Of a stretch of 44,762 nt of DNA, positions 23,131 to 35,000 are shown one piece after another. Source of the stretch: Scenedesmus sp. ARA3 (taxonomy: Eukaryota; Chlorophyta; Chlorophyceae; Sphaeropleales; Scenedesmaceae); the NCBI GenBank assembly GCA_004335835.1, contig RWJK01000716.1, forward strand, positions 1-44,762. Direction: 5' to 3'. Positions within the stretch are counted from its first letter, which is position 1. The number at the start of each line of letters is the position of its first letter. Made by a program: the position numbers and the translations under genes. The notes under the pieces are model-generated. The model worked only from the letters and a program-made list of their open reading frames with translations. It searched no databases and was not told the DNA's origin.

Positions 23131-23137
23131 AGCCTCC

Positions 23138-24550
23138 TCACAGCTTGTAGTCATACATGACCATTGGCCCTGCTACCTCCTTCACCTTGTCATCACCTGC
23201 GCAGTTGAAGTTGATGCAGCAACCAACAAAGCGGACGAGGCAGCAGTGAGGCAAGGGCCAGCTAGTCTCCTGACTGCTCTGAATGTCGCCATGCCATGGC
23301 TGCTTAGCTGATACTTCTGGCACATGCATTTCATGCAATCTGGTGCATTATTGAACGACGCCATTGCTTCAAGTGAAGGCAGCAAGGCTTTGCAACCCTT
23401 GCTAGCTCCCACACAGCTTGCTGCATACACTCTGTGACGTGGCGCTGCCCTGGCTTGCAACCTCAAGCAAGCTCAACAGCGCTTGCACTCACCATAAAGC
23501 TGCTTCACCAGCGCCAGCGCAAACTCAAAAGCAGTGCCCGGCCCCCTGCTAGTTGTGAGCTTGCCATCCACCACTACCCGCTGCTGCACAGCCTCTTGGT
23601 TAGACAGCTTGTCTGAAAACGCGGGGTGTGCAGTTGCTTTGCGGCCGTCCAAAATGCCTTGAGACTCAAAGAACACGGCTGGTGTCGCGCAGATGGCTGC
23701 ATAGAGCTTGCCAGCGGCTTGCTGCTGCTTCACGAGCTGCGAGAGTGTGCTGCTGTCCCTGAGGCGCTCCGCGCCCGGCATGCCGCCAGGGCACGCAATG
23801 AGGTCGTACTGCTGTGCTGCTGCCTCACTGATAAGCTGGTCTGCTACTAGCTTCACCCCACGGGAGCCTGTGATGCGAGCACAGGGTGAGGAAGACAAAG
23901 CAGAAGCCATAGCATAAACGTTGTTTGATTGATGGGGACTTGACAAAGCTTGCATGCTCCACGAAGCAGCATATCAGCTGCTGCCTGGTCCTGTGTACTG
24001 CAGCAGTGCTGCTTACAGTGCTTCCCAGCTGCTGCGGCAGTACTGCAACATGTAATGCAAGTAGGTGCTGCAACTGTCAGCGTGCATGGCGTCCAGCCCT
24101 GAGCTGCAACACGCCTCTGCAGCTGCCAAACAAAAGCCACAGCACCAGGCACCAAGCTGGGTGGTGGAGTACATTCAATGCTGCTGTACAGGATATCGAC
24201 ATAATGAGCACGCACCAATTCGAACACACGCCATGCGCCGTAAGCTCACTGTAGCGCTCACATGTCACCTCCAAGGAGTTCTCCACAGACGCCACGGTTA
24301 CTGCAGCACCAGCTCGCCTGAGCACGTCAATCGTGATGACTGCCTCCATCTCTTCTGTGCCTGTGCCGATGGGCACAAGTACTGCCTTCTGGCCTGCTGC
24401 CATTGCTGCCACTTGCCTGCTGCTGCTGGTGTTTGAGACGACAGCCGCAAGCAGGCCACTGCGAAGTACACTGCTTCTGGGTAAGCAACAACTGATCCGG
24501 CTGCCGAGCATGCGCCCTTGGCTTGCATGCCTGGTGCTGGTGGCAAGCAT
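23138..24550 (-). CDS. DJ-1: DJ-1/PfpI family protein (DJ-1/Park7-like), probably organelle-targeted
   Basis: Three exons on the minus strand, 24550-24262, 23867-23493 and 23196-23138, join in phases 1 and 1 to give 240 residues. The join rebuilds the family motif LEVTCSRGVKLVAD. Residues 1-50 are rich in Arg, Ser and Ala without acidic residues, a probable chloroplast or mitochondrial leader; this ATG is preferred over one at 24658 for that reason. The domain then runs as AVLVPIGTGTEEMEAV, with Glu69 matching DJ-1 Glu18. It continues through DLIACPGGMPGAERL, the nucleophile elbow AAICATPA with Cys156 matching the redox-sensing Cys106, and TSRGPGTAFEFALALVKQLYG. It ends in VAGPMVMYDYKL. DJ-1 proteins act in oxidative-stress defence and are reported to handle glyoxal-type carbonyls. 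Only one domain is present, whereas higher-plant DJ-1 proteins usually carry two in tandem. Start codons of this gene and the kinesin are about 490 bases apart, head to head. Confidence 0.92.
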
Positions 24551-25037
24551 GATCTGATGAGCAGTAGCAAAGCTGTCGATCCAACGAAAGCTCCACAATG
24601 TGACAACGATGACAGACTTGGGACTAGATTGGAGATGTAGTGCTTTGTCCGAGCACAAGCTGTAGCTTCTGACACACCGCCCGTGCTCAAACCATCTGTC
24701 ACTGTAACAGCAGCAGTGCAGAGAACACCGCTCGATGATAACACTGAGTTAAGTTTTCCTTGAACAATCGCACTGTTGCAAGGTTCACAGGCTGCTGGCT
24801 AGTGCAGTAGACCGTTGCAGCATTTTTGCGCCTCCTTTGAAGCCTTGCAAGACTCACAGAAGTCAAAGCTATTACAAATACCGGCGCATTACTTTGGTTG
24901 ATTCACTGCCGGCTTTTGCGGCAGCTCATGACCTCAGGAATTGACTTGCTGGGTGGCAACAAACTTCCTGCTTGCACTGGCCTGGCTCTGATGCAACATG
25001 CCAACCTGAAAAAAACCTTGTTAGCTTAGATACAGTG
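24551..25037. promoter_or_regulatory. Shared intergenic region between divergent DJ-1 and kinesin genes
   Basis: The two start codons face away from each other across 487 bases, so both promoters and 5' leaders must lie here or overlap the first exons. No clear TATA box or repeated operator is visible. An upstream in-frame ATG at 24658 (minus strand) could lengthen the DJ-1 leader. Confidence 0.5.
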
Positions 25038-28000
25038 ATGGAACCCGAACCATCCGAGGAGGAAGCGGCTGCCGAGGGTAGCCTGGAACAGGGGCAGGAT
25101 GAGCCATCTGTGCTTGGCAACAGCACAGATGTCAAGGTATGGTGCGCTGTAACTCGCAACAGGTTCCAGCCAGCAAGTACAAACGCCAAGACGGGGAATT
25201 ATCTGGTCAAGGTCGCAAGCAACGTTGCTGCGCATTGCAAGCTGTAGCAGCTCATTCCTTCTTCTACTGTTGTGACACGACCGCATTACCTGTGCCTGCT
25301 GTTCAGGTGGTGGTGCGTGTGCGGCCCCAGGTGCTGGGTGTCGAGCTGCAGCCAGGTGACTTTAAGGGAACAACAGCAAACATTGATAGATTGGGCGCTT
25401 GACATAAGTAGCAATGCAAGTCGACATATGGCGCAGTTGGGTGCTGGGCCCCTGCAAGGCACACATGCCGTCAGGTTGCCTGTCAACAGGAAGCTGCTTC
25501 CACCCCACAATGTTGTGCGCAATTGTTGCTTTGAACAGTCCAAGCAGCAGGGGAGCACTGATGTATCTCAAACAGCAGCTGTAACAGATGAAGACCGAGG
25601 GTTGCACCATAGCAAGCAGCACCGCAACAGCAGCACTCCTCGCTATCAACAAGCAGCACACACCTAGCAGTCTGCCCCACGCAGCTCTTCCAGGCAGCCA
25701 AACTGCTTCTGTTGCATATTTTGCCTTGCTGTGGCTTGCTGCAGATGTTGCCACCTGTGTGGAGGTGGATGGCTTCAACAGCCTGCTGGTGCGCTCAGCC
25801 AGCGAGGCGAGCAGCATGCAGTTCAACTGGGTGGCAGGGCCGGCTACAACGCAGGGCGAGTTCTTCAAGGGTGAGCAGCAGCATGTCCTTGTGTACAGCT
25901 GGACACTCTGTGCGTCAGCATGCGTGCTGTGCTTCCCTGCACGCAAAGGATTTGAAGCATCCCAGAGGCGCAGCAGATGTAACTTGCTGACGTGCTGCTG
26001 TGCTGCTTCTGGCGCTGCTGTTGCCTGCAGTTGTGGGCCGTCCCACTGTGGAGAACTGCCTGTCTGGCTTCAACTCCTCTGTCTTTGCGTACGGCCAGAC
26101 AGGCAGCGGCAAGACGCACACCATGATTGGGGAGCTGCCAGAAGAGTCAGATGTGCTGCCACCAAACGTGAGAGTGCATTGCTATGCTGCTGTCAGCTAC
26201 CAGGCAGCGTGATCATTGCAGCGGCAGGCTAGGCAGTTGCAGGGGCATTGCCGGATGGCGACTGGCCCATGCACAGCTGATGTTGCCATGACATGCAGCA
26301 GCAGTAGCTGTTCGTCTGGACATCGTGTTGTTGCTCACAAACCACACACAGTGTGAACAGCAGCTGCCACTCGTGTTTGCCAACAGCTTGCTGCAAGTGC
26401 TGCCAGTACTGTTTGACAACCACAGGCCGAACTGCTTCTTCCGTTTGTTGCTGCTGCTGTTGCTGCTGCTGCTTTTTGGGTGCTGTACAGGCTGGGTTGA
26501 TCCCGCGCATCTTCCAGTACCTGTGGAGGCGCATGCAGGAGGTGCAGTCTGGCATGCTGGCAAACAGCGCAAACAACACGGCAGCAGCAGGCAGTGGCGC
26601 CAGCAGCCCCAGCAGCAGCAAGGACGGCGGCGAAGCAGGCGATGAGGCCAGCAGCAGCAGCAGTGGCAGCGCAGCGCAACCGAGCCTCACGTGGATGGTG
26701 CGCTGCAGCATGCTGGAGATACACAGGTAGGGCGGGAGTACAAGCAGCTGGTGCTGCAGCTGTCGTTGCTAGGTGCTGGGGCGCAGCCAGGGCAGGTAGA
26801 TGGTCCTACAGCTGTGCTCAATGCGTCTTCCTGCACCAGCAGCAGGACAGCATGTCGCAGGTGTGCAGCAGCTAAGGGCAGCAACTTTCTAGAGTTGCAT
26901 GCACCTGCAGAGCACCTGGCCAGCTTTGCTGCCTTTGCAACCGTTGCTTCATATCCAAGGGGAAGGTGTACACCTGATGCAGCAACAGCGAACAGCTCCC
27001 TCACATTGTACTGCGTGTTGGTGACATTCTGCATGCCTTGCTGCCTTGATCCGCATCCAGGGAGGAGGTGTACGACCTGCTGCGCCCCAACAGCGGGCCG
27101 CTCAACCTGCGCGAGGACATCCGCAAGGGTGTGTACGTGGAGGGGCTGGCGGAGCGCGTGGTGGACAACAGTGAGTGACAATGTTCACGGCAATGTGCTG
27201 CGACTGTGCAGTGTGAGCACACTTGCAGCCGTGACCAGCCACAGGTTGCGCATGCAGGTCCTGGTTAACGGGCCTTTTGCTTTGGTTTGACGGAACCATG
27301 TGCGAGCAGTCGCTTCTTTGCTACATGCACGGATGCTGTATTGCTTGCTGCCAGCGCTGCGCTAACGCCGCCTGCTGCATCCTGCCTCTTCTGCTTGCAG
27401 TGCAAGGTGCACTGGGTGTGCTGCGCACCGGCATTGCGCTACGCCAGGTTGCAGCCACGCAGTACAACGCGGCCTCCTCGCGCAGCCACTGCATCTTCAC
27501 CTGCCATGTAGAGAGCCGGCTGGAGCCGCAGCCTGGCCTGGTCAACGTGCGCAGCAGCAGGCTGCACTTGGTTGACTTGGCGGGCAGCGAGCGCTTGAGA
27601 TATGGCCTGGGTGGCATGGCGCTTGGCGAGGGCGGGGACCGGCAGCTGAAGGAGACAACGGCAATCAACACGAGCCTCAGCGTGCTGGGGCTGGTGATTC
27701 TGAGGCTTACTGAGCAGCAGCCGCACATCCCGTACCGCAACAGCAAGCTCACGTTCCTGCTGCAGGTGAGCGTGCGTGGCACAGCAGCCTGTAGTCTGCC
27801 TGGCGTCGGGGACGATGAAGTTGAGGTTGAGGCTGCAGAACGGGTCTGCATTGTCAACGAACAGCACGGTAAAGCCAACCAGCTGCTGTCCTGATTTCAT
27901 CTCCATCTGCTGCGAACTTGCAGGACTCCATTGGCGGCAATGCCAAGACCATCATCGTCGCCAACGTCAGCCCCTCGGAAGCATGCCTGCACGAGACGCT

Positions 28001-28961
28001 TAACACGCTCAAGTTTGCGACACGTGCACGCAACCTGGTCAACAAGGTGCGGAGTGCACGCAGCACATACAGCGGGATTCAAACGATGAGCAAGCATGTG
28101 CCCTGCTGCAGCTCAGTTGGCTGTGCAGCTAGCATTGTCTCAGGTTTGCAAACATGGGAACTGCTGCGGTGCTCGCTGCAGGCCGTCATCAACGAGGACA
28201 CCAACGGCGACGCAGCGCTGCTGCGCCTGGAGAACCGGCGCCTGCGGCAGGAGCTTGCGCTTGCGCGCGGCCTGATTGCTACGGGCAGCGAGGGTGGGCC
28301 TGGTGGGCAGGCGGCAGCGGCGGAACAGCTGGAGCAGCAGCATGCACAGCTGCAGTCTGCTCTGGACCTGCTGGATGAGCTGGGCAAGCGCAACCGCGAC
28401 CTGCAGGAAGCACTGGAGTTCGGCAAAAGGTGCGGCATCTGGTTGTTTGTATCTTTGCAGATCTGTTGCAAGGTGATGCCCTCAGTTCGAATTGTACGTG
28501 GGGCTACATGGCATGTGTGCGGGTGGGACGGTGTCCCAGGAGTTACCCTAGAGGACGTGCGAATGTTTATATCCCGTGTCACCAGCGCGTTTCACTTCAC
28601 ATGCCCTGCACACCACTGGCACCTCACGGAGCCAGGGTCCACCATGCCACACCGGCCACCCATTACTCACGTTCGCGAGCGTTCAGTGCGCTGCGTCTTG
28701 TGTCCGTTGCCTGTCTGCAGGGAGCGCTCGGAGCTGGAGCACAAATGCTTGGAGGGCCGCCAGGAGCTGGCAGCAGCGCAGGTCTCGCTGCAGCAGGTGG
28801 GGCAGCAGCACATTCATAGGTGACATGATGTACATCAACCTGAGTGCATGCTGCACTTGCAGCACGATAGCAGCAACACATGAGTGCTTAGCATGGCAGT
28901 GGATGAAAGATCGGCCTCACGTCAGCAGCAGCAGCAGCATTGTCGTCGTCATCATCAACAT

Positions 28962-29003
<42 letters not shown>

Positions 29004-32000
29004 GGCAGTTGGTGCATTCGCGGCCGACAGCTAGCTGCTGTCGTGGGGACGGAGCATGCTGGACAGTTGCTTGCTTACATCCTTTCATTCAAGTTCAGTA
29101 CCACGCGGGCAGTGTTCAAAACGCTGCTGCTGCTGGGTGACGTGCTGCTGCTGTGGCTGTATCGCTGTGTTGCTGCGCCAGACCATGCGAGAGTACCGGG
29201 CTTACCGCCACAAGTGGTTCAGGCTAGACAAGTCCAGCAGCAGCAAGCTCAACAGCACCAGCACCTCAACAGACATTGCGGCAGCAGCAGGCAGCACAAC
29301 ACCCATTGCAGGCGGTACAACACCGCGCACAGCAGCATACAGCCTGCAGGAGCAGGGTACACCTGGCAGCATCACCCCGCTCAGGATGCAGCATTCTGCA
29401 GCAATGCGGCCGAGCATCGGCGGCAGTGACCACGTGGACGCTGCTGCTGCTGCTGCCGCCAGCTCAGAGCAGGAGAGCCGTGTTGATGAGCTGCTGGGTC
29501 TGCTGAGCAGCCACCTGTCAGAGCTCGTCAGCAGCGTGTGCCCCTTGGCTGCTGCTGCACAGCAGCCCAACGCTGCTGCTGCTGCTGCTGCTGGCAGCAG
29601 CGAGCTGCCTGCTGCGGGGGTGACCGGTGTTCGGCCTGTTGCTGCAGGCAGCAGGGTGCAGCAATCGTTGCAGGAGCTGACAGCTGTCTGCCAGCCGCGT
29701 CTGCATGAGGTGGGTGGACTGCGCCTGTTCGCTTCTCCGCCTGCATATATTGAGTGTTTAGTGTTTCTGCACAGGGGCTGTAGCATGTGCAGCTGCAAGT
29801 TCGGCCTGCGTGCCAGTTAAGCCTTACTGCTTTGCATGTGCTGGTTCCATGCTGCTGACTGATGATGACACCATACACACGCACACGACGTGCTCTGCTG
29901 AACCTGTGCGTTGGCCTGATCGTTTCATGCAGGTGCCAGAGCTAGGCAACATCCTAAGCAGCCTTGAGCTGCTGGCAGATTGGCAGCATCAGCACACCAT
30001 GCGCGCCTCCAGCCAGCTCAGCGCTGATGCACCTGTGTTTGAGCCAGCCAGCCCAGCCTGTGTTGCTGCTGCTGCTGCTAGTGGGGCGTCAGCGCAGCGG
30101 GATGGACTGGCAGCAGCAGCAGCAGTGCAGGGTGAGGTCAGCGGCATCCCCAAGGCCAGCTTTGTGCCTTCTGAGCTGCACAGGCAGCTGGAGGAGGAGC
30201 GGCAGCTGAATGCGCAGCTGAGCGAGCAGGTGCGGCTGCTGCAGCAGCAGCTGGTGAAGGCCGGCGCGGCTGTCAGCAAGAGCTGCAGCAGCCTGAGTGT
30301 GAGGGGCAAAGCAGCAGATGTGTGCTCCAGCATGGACTCAGTGCTGCGTGGGTCAACAGTAGCTTACCAGGCTGCATCATATGACAGCGCAGATGCAGCA
30401 GCAGCAGCACAGCCGCTGGTGCGGCTGCACATCCAGGTGAATGCGCACGCAGGTCCCGCGGCCGCTGCTGCTGCTGCTGCCATCATGTCCCAGCAGCAGC
30501 CAGGCGACCTCTCCGCTGAAGGCAGCAGCAGCAGCGTCGCCGCAGTGATGGAGGACGCCGACCCTGCCAGTGCTGCGCGGCTGACGGCGCTGCAGCAGCA
30601 GGTTGCAGCGCTGCAGGAGCAGCTGGAAGTCGTCACAAGGGATAAGACCAGCCTGCAAGGACGGCTGACGCATGCGCGCAGCGTGCTGGCTGCTGCTCGC
30701 TGCTCCACTCCCAGCAGCTTGTGCTCAAGCAGGCTGCCATCTCCGCAGCCCTGCTTCAGCCCACTGCGGCCGTTGTATGGGGTGAGCGCAGTGCCCAGTG
30801 CCTAACCGGGAGTAAATGAGTGTGTTTGCTAGTACATGGGTGTACGTCGATGCATCCGTCAGGGGTCAGCTGTTTGCAGATATGCAATGGCTTTCCTGCT
30901 TGCATACATTCGTCTGAGCAGGGGCTAGTCTGGTGGACTTGTCTCCATCATCACCATGCTAACCTTCAGCTCAACTCTGCAATGCCTTTGAACCTGCTGG
31001 AGCAGGAGTCAATTGATGAGGAGCCAGAGGATGAGAGCCCAACAGGGCTCGCAGCACCCGGCAGCTGGCGCCGCCGCGGCGCATCAGCCTCCTCCTCAAG
31101 CTCATCAGCAGCAGCAGCAGGCTCTGGCTCCCCCAGCACCCCTACCAAGCAGATCGTGCCTGCAAGCAGCCCAGGACTACCAGAGTTGGTGACAAGTCCT
31201 GATGGGCATGCGGCAAATGAGGAGGCGCTGAGTCATGCGGAGGTCTGGCAGCAGCACTACCAGCCGCGGCAGCAGCACCAGCAGGAGCTGCAGCAGCGGG
31301 AGCAGCTTGCGCGTGAGGTGCGCGCTGCCATTGTCGCTGCCACGGCAGGCAAAGGAGGCACAGGCGGCCTGCACCAGCTGCCGCCGCCACTGCCGACACA
31401 GCAGCAGCAGCAGCAGCGCTCTTCGTCTGCCTCCCCTACTGGCAAACCTTCAGCGCGTCCAGCATGCAACAGTGCAGAGCGTGCAGCAGCAGCAGCAGCA
31501 GCCAGTCCAGGCAGCCCCCACAGCGTGTGCAGCCTTGAGGCACTGCTGCAGCAGACGCCGCCTCGGCTGCAGCTGCCACAGCACTGGGGGACAAATATCA
31601 GGGCCAGCGGTGGTGGTTTGGGTGCCTTTATTCGCAGCTACAGGTTGCAGATAGAGCAGCTGCTGCAGGAGTCAAATGCAGGCCAAACACCGCAGCCGCA
31701 GCAAGAAGCAGACCAGGCAGCACTGCAGCTGCAGCAACATGCAGAGGCATCGGCAGCGCTTGCTGCATCCTCCCCTGCAGCTACAGCAGCTGCTGTTAGC
31801 CCAGCTTGCAGTGTCCGCAGCAGCCGCAGTACGCTGCCACAGGGTGATGCTGCACCAGCAGAAGGCAACGCCCCCGCAGACTTTGCAGCTGCCGCGCCTG
31901 CTGCAGAAGCTGAGGTGTCGCCTGCTGCTGCGGCGGATGGGCTGGGTTGCGAGGCTAGCGGCAATTTTGACCAGCAGCAGCAGCAGCAGCAGCCTGGTGG

Positions 32001-35000
32001 TCCCACTTGGGGCGTTGATGACTATGAAGAGGAGTTCAGGCAGCTGTCAGAGCAGCTGCAGGTGAGGGAGGGGGGAAGGCAGCAAGCCGGGAGGTGCATG
32101 TGTCACAGCAGCTCAACAGCAGTATGTGTTATCCTTTCTTTCCTGGGTGTTGATGGCATGCAAGCATGCACCAGTTATAGGTATATCGTGCCGGAATGGG
32201 CAACGACTGTCAACTGCCAGCAACACCACTGGCACGTTCTCATGTGGTGACCGATCATTTAAAACAACACCTCTGCTGCTATGTCATGCATGCGGCCATC
32301 ATCAACCAAGTCTATCAACCATGATGCAGCTACACCGGCACCCCTGGCACATGCCCATCGTCACCTCTCTCCATTTCACTACTGACGCTATCCCTGCTTC
32401 CCTGCTGTCATCCCTCCCTGCTGCCATCTCTGACTCACCATCCATCCCCAGGAGCTGGTATCTGCCAACTCCTCCCTCAAGGCCGCACTACAGCAGCGCG
32501 ACCTCGCGCTCGAGCAGCGCTGCCACGAGCTGGGTGCCAGCGAGTCCATGCTGCAGGAGCTGCATGAGCGCCTGGCCGCCAGCGAGGCAGCAGCAGCAGA
32601 GGCGGCCGCGCAGCATTGTGACGCGATGTGGGCCAAGGGCCAGGTGGCTGGGCTGCTGGAGCTGAACGAGACGCTGCAGCTGCAGCTGGAGGCGCAGGGG
32701 CAGGAGCTGGAGGGGTTGAAAGCAGCGCTGGAGAGGTGCGAGGGAAAAGAATGAGAGCATGGGATGAGATTGCTTCTGGTTGAGATGCGTGTGGTGGCAT
32801 GTGCACCTGGCGCTGCAGTTGTCAGCAGGGGCAGCAGGGCCCGCAGCATTTCTCTGCAGGATTGCACAAGTCTGGCGGCTGCTGATGTTGTGGTACAACA
32901 CAGCACACTGAGACCAGTAAGCCGTTTGATTGCAGGGAGTTACGAACAACTGCACTGTCACTTGACATGGACAACCTGATACTGACCAATCTTATGTTGT
33001 ATGTCTGGTGACCACATCCTGTGTATGTGTGCAGGTTCATGGCTACAGCAGCCACGCCTGAGGCAGCAGAGGCATATGCAGCAGCCTCCGCAGCACTGGA
33101 GCAGGAGGCCTCTACAGACGGCCCCACCAGCAGCAGCAAGGACCAGCACAGCAGTGCAGATGCTGAGCTGCCGCCGGAAGGCCCTGCAGTTACACTGGAT
33201 GCACCAGCTCAGCAGCAGCAGCAGGCAGAGGAGCAAGGTGCGGCATTTGAGGAGCCTGCTGCAGAGGCAGACAGTGCTGAGGGCACAGCAGATAGTGATG
33301 GAGCTGCACAGCAGGAAACGCCTGCAGCAGCAGCAGCAGCAGCGACGGCTGGCGCTGATGCTGCTGCAGCAGGACAGAACCAACAGACACCAGCCAGGAT
33401 GCCTGCTGCTGGTTCTGCGCTCATCAAGGCCACCACCCCTGGCACACCAGCTGCTGGCATGGCAGCTGCAGCAAGCACAGCAAGCACGACCAGAAGGCAG
33501 ATACAGGCTGCAAGGACGCCAGCAGTGCCAGCAGCGTCAGCCTTGTCATCGGCCAAGCAGGTGCCTTCTGTTTCCTCCTCGGTAGCAAAGAAGCTGCGCC
33601 AGCAGACCAGCCAGCTGTCAGCACAGCCTTCAAATATGGCAGTTGCGGCAGAGCAAGCCATCCTGCTGCGGTATCACATTGAGGCTGTCGGCTTACAGCT
33701 GGAGAAGAAGAAGTGTGAGGCACGCATGCAGCAGTGCGAGGCAAAGCTCGCGCAGCTCAGCAGGCAGCAGGGGCAGCTGAAGCAGCGGCACCAGGCCAAG
33801 CAGCAGCACGACGAGCAGCAGCTGCTGCGCCACCAGCGCCACCGGCAGCAGCAGGAGGCAAAGAGCAGCACACCGCAGAAGCAGCTGCAGCTGTACCGCA
33901 CCAGCAGCAGCAGCAGCGGTGAGGTCGGCGGGGTGGCTGGCAGCGCACGCGCAGCCACAACTGGAGCTCGGATGCGGCCTGGGCTGTATAGCTACAGCCT
34001 GAGGTCTCCGCTGGAGGCTTCGCCGGTTGGGGCGTTTGCGCTGCGGCTGGCAGCTGGTGATGCAGCAGCTGCCGCGGAGTCGGTGAGCAAGGCAGCAGCA
34101 GCGGCGTCTTCTGCGGTGGCAGATGCGGCGGTGATGGCGCTGATAGCGTCACCAGCAGAAGCGTCCAGTCAGGTGCAGGCTGGCAGCAGAACAGCCTCAG
34201 CAGCAGCATCGCCGGCAGGAGCAGAGCAGGAGCAGGCAGCAGCAAGTAGTGCAACAGCAGCCGAGGGCAGCAGCAGTAGCAGCAAGCACACAGCAAGTAC
34301 AACAGCAGCTGGGAAAGACGCAGAACAGTCACACAGCAGTTGCAGCGTTGTGGCAGCCGCATGTGCTGAAGAGCTTGCTGGACGCAGCAGTGAAGGAGCT
34401 AGTGCATCTGCTGCCGGCAGCAGCTCAAAGCCTACAGCAGCGGCAGCAGCGAAAGCTGCCTGCTCTGCAAGCAGTTGTGATGACGCAGATGCACAGTCGA
34501 GCTGCAGCAGCCGCTGCAGCGACAGCAGCAGCAGCAGCTTAGGCGCGTGTCAAGACACGTTGTTTGAGCTGCTGCACCAGCTGCAAGCCCTTGCTCAGGA
34601 GAGCCATGAAGCCAGCAACTTCACTGCTATCTCCGCAAGCACGCTAGCTGGCACAACTGCTGCAGAGGGTGCAGCCGGAGCAGCAACAGCAGCAGCAGCG
34701 CCTGCTGCAGCAGCTGGCCCACAGGGTGGCTGGCCGTCGGCTGTTGCTGCAGAGGTGCAGACGCGGCTGCAGGTGAAGAGTGCGTGTCATTTGGAGATGA
34801 CGCGCGGGCTCATGTCAGCAAGCGATGTGCTGATGACGCTGCAGGAGCAGCTCACTGCAGAGAAGCAGCAGGGCACGCGGCCTAGGCAGCAGCAGCAGCA
34901 GCGGGCACAAGGCGCATCGTCACCGATTGCGCGCAGCTTGCTGAGTAGCTTTGAGGGGGCAGTTCCGGAGCTGGGCGCTGCAGCAGCTGCTGCTGTGGTT

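Larger units (their letters stand above)
17759..23137. other. Long T/G-rich spacer with no supported gene
   Basis: Mostly T/G-rich on the plus strand from the metalloprotease stop to about 22.6 kb. The open frame at 18099-19055 is long but Cys/Val-rich with no family resemblance. The stretch holds a GTGTGC simple repeat (18442-18476), a minus-strand repetitive frame (19762-20349, listed separately), an 18-bp tandem repeat (22305-22340), a near-duplicate of about 19 bases at about 21846 and 21880, and a TATATATA run at about 22576 shortly before a TGTAA at about 22597. A long 3' untranslated region or non-coding RNA is possible. Confidence 0.5.
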
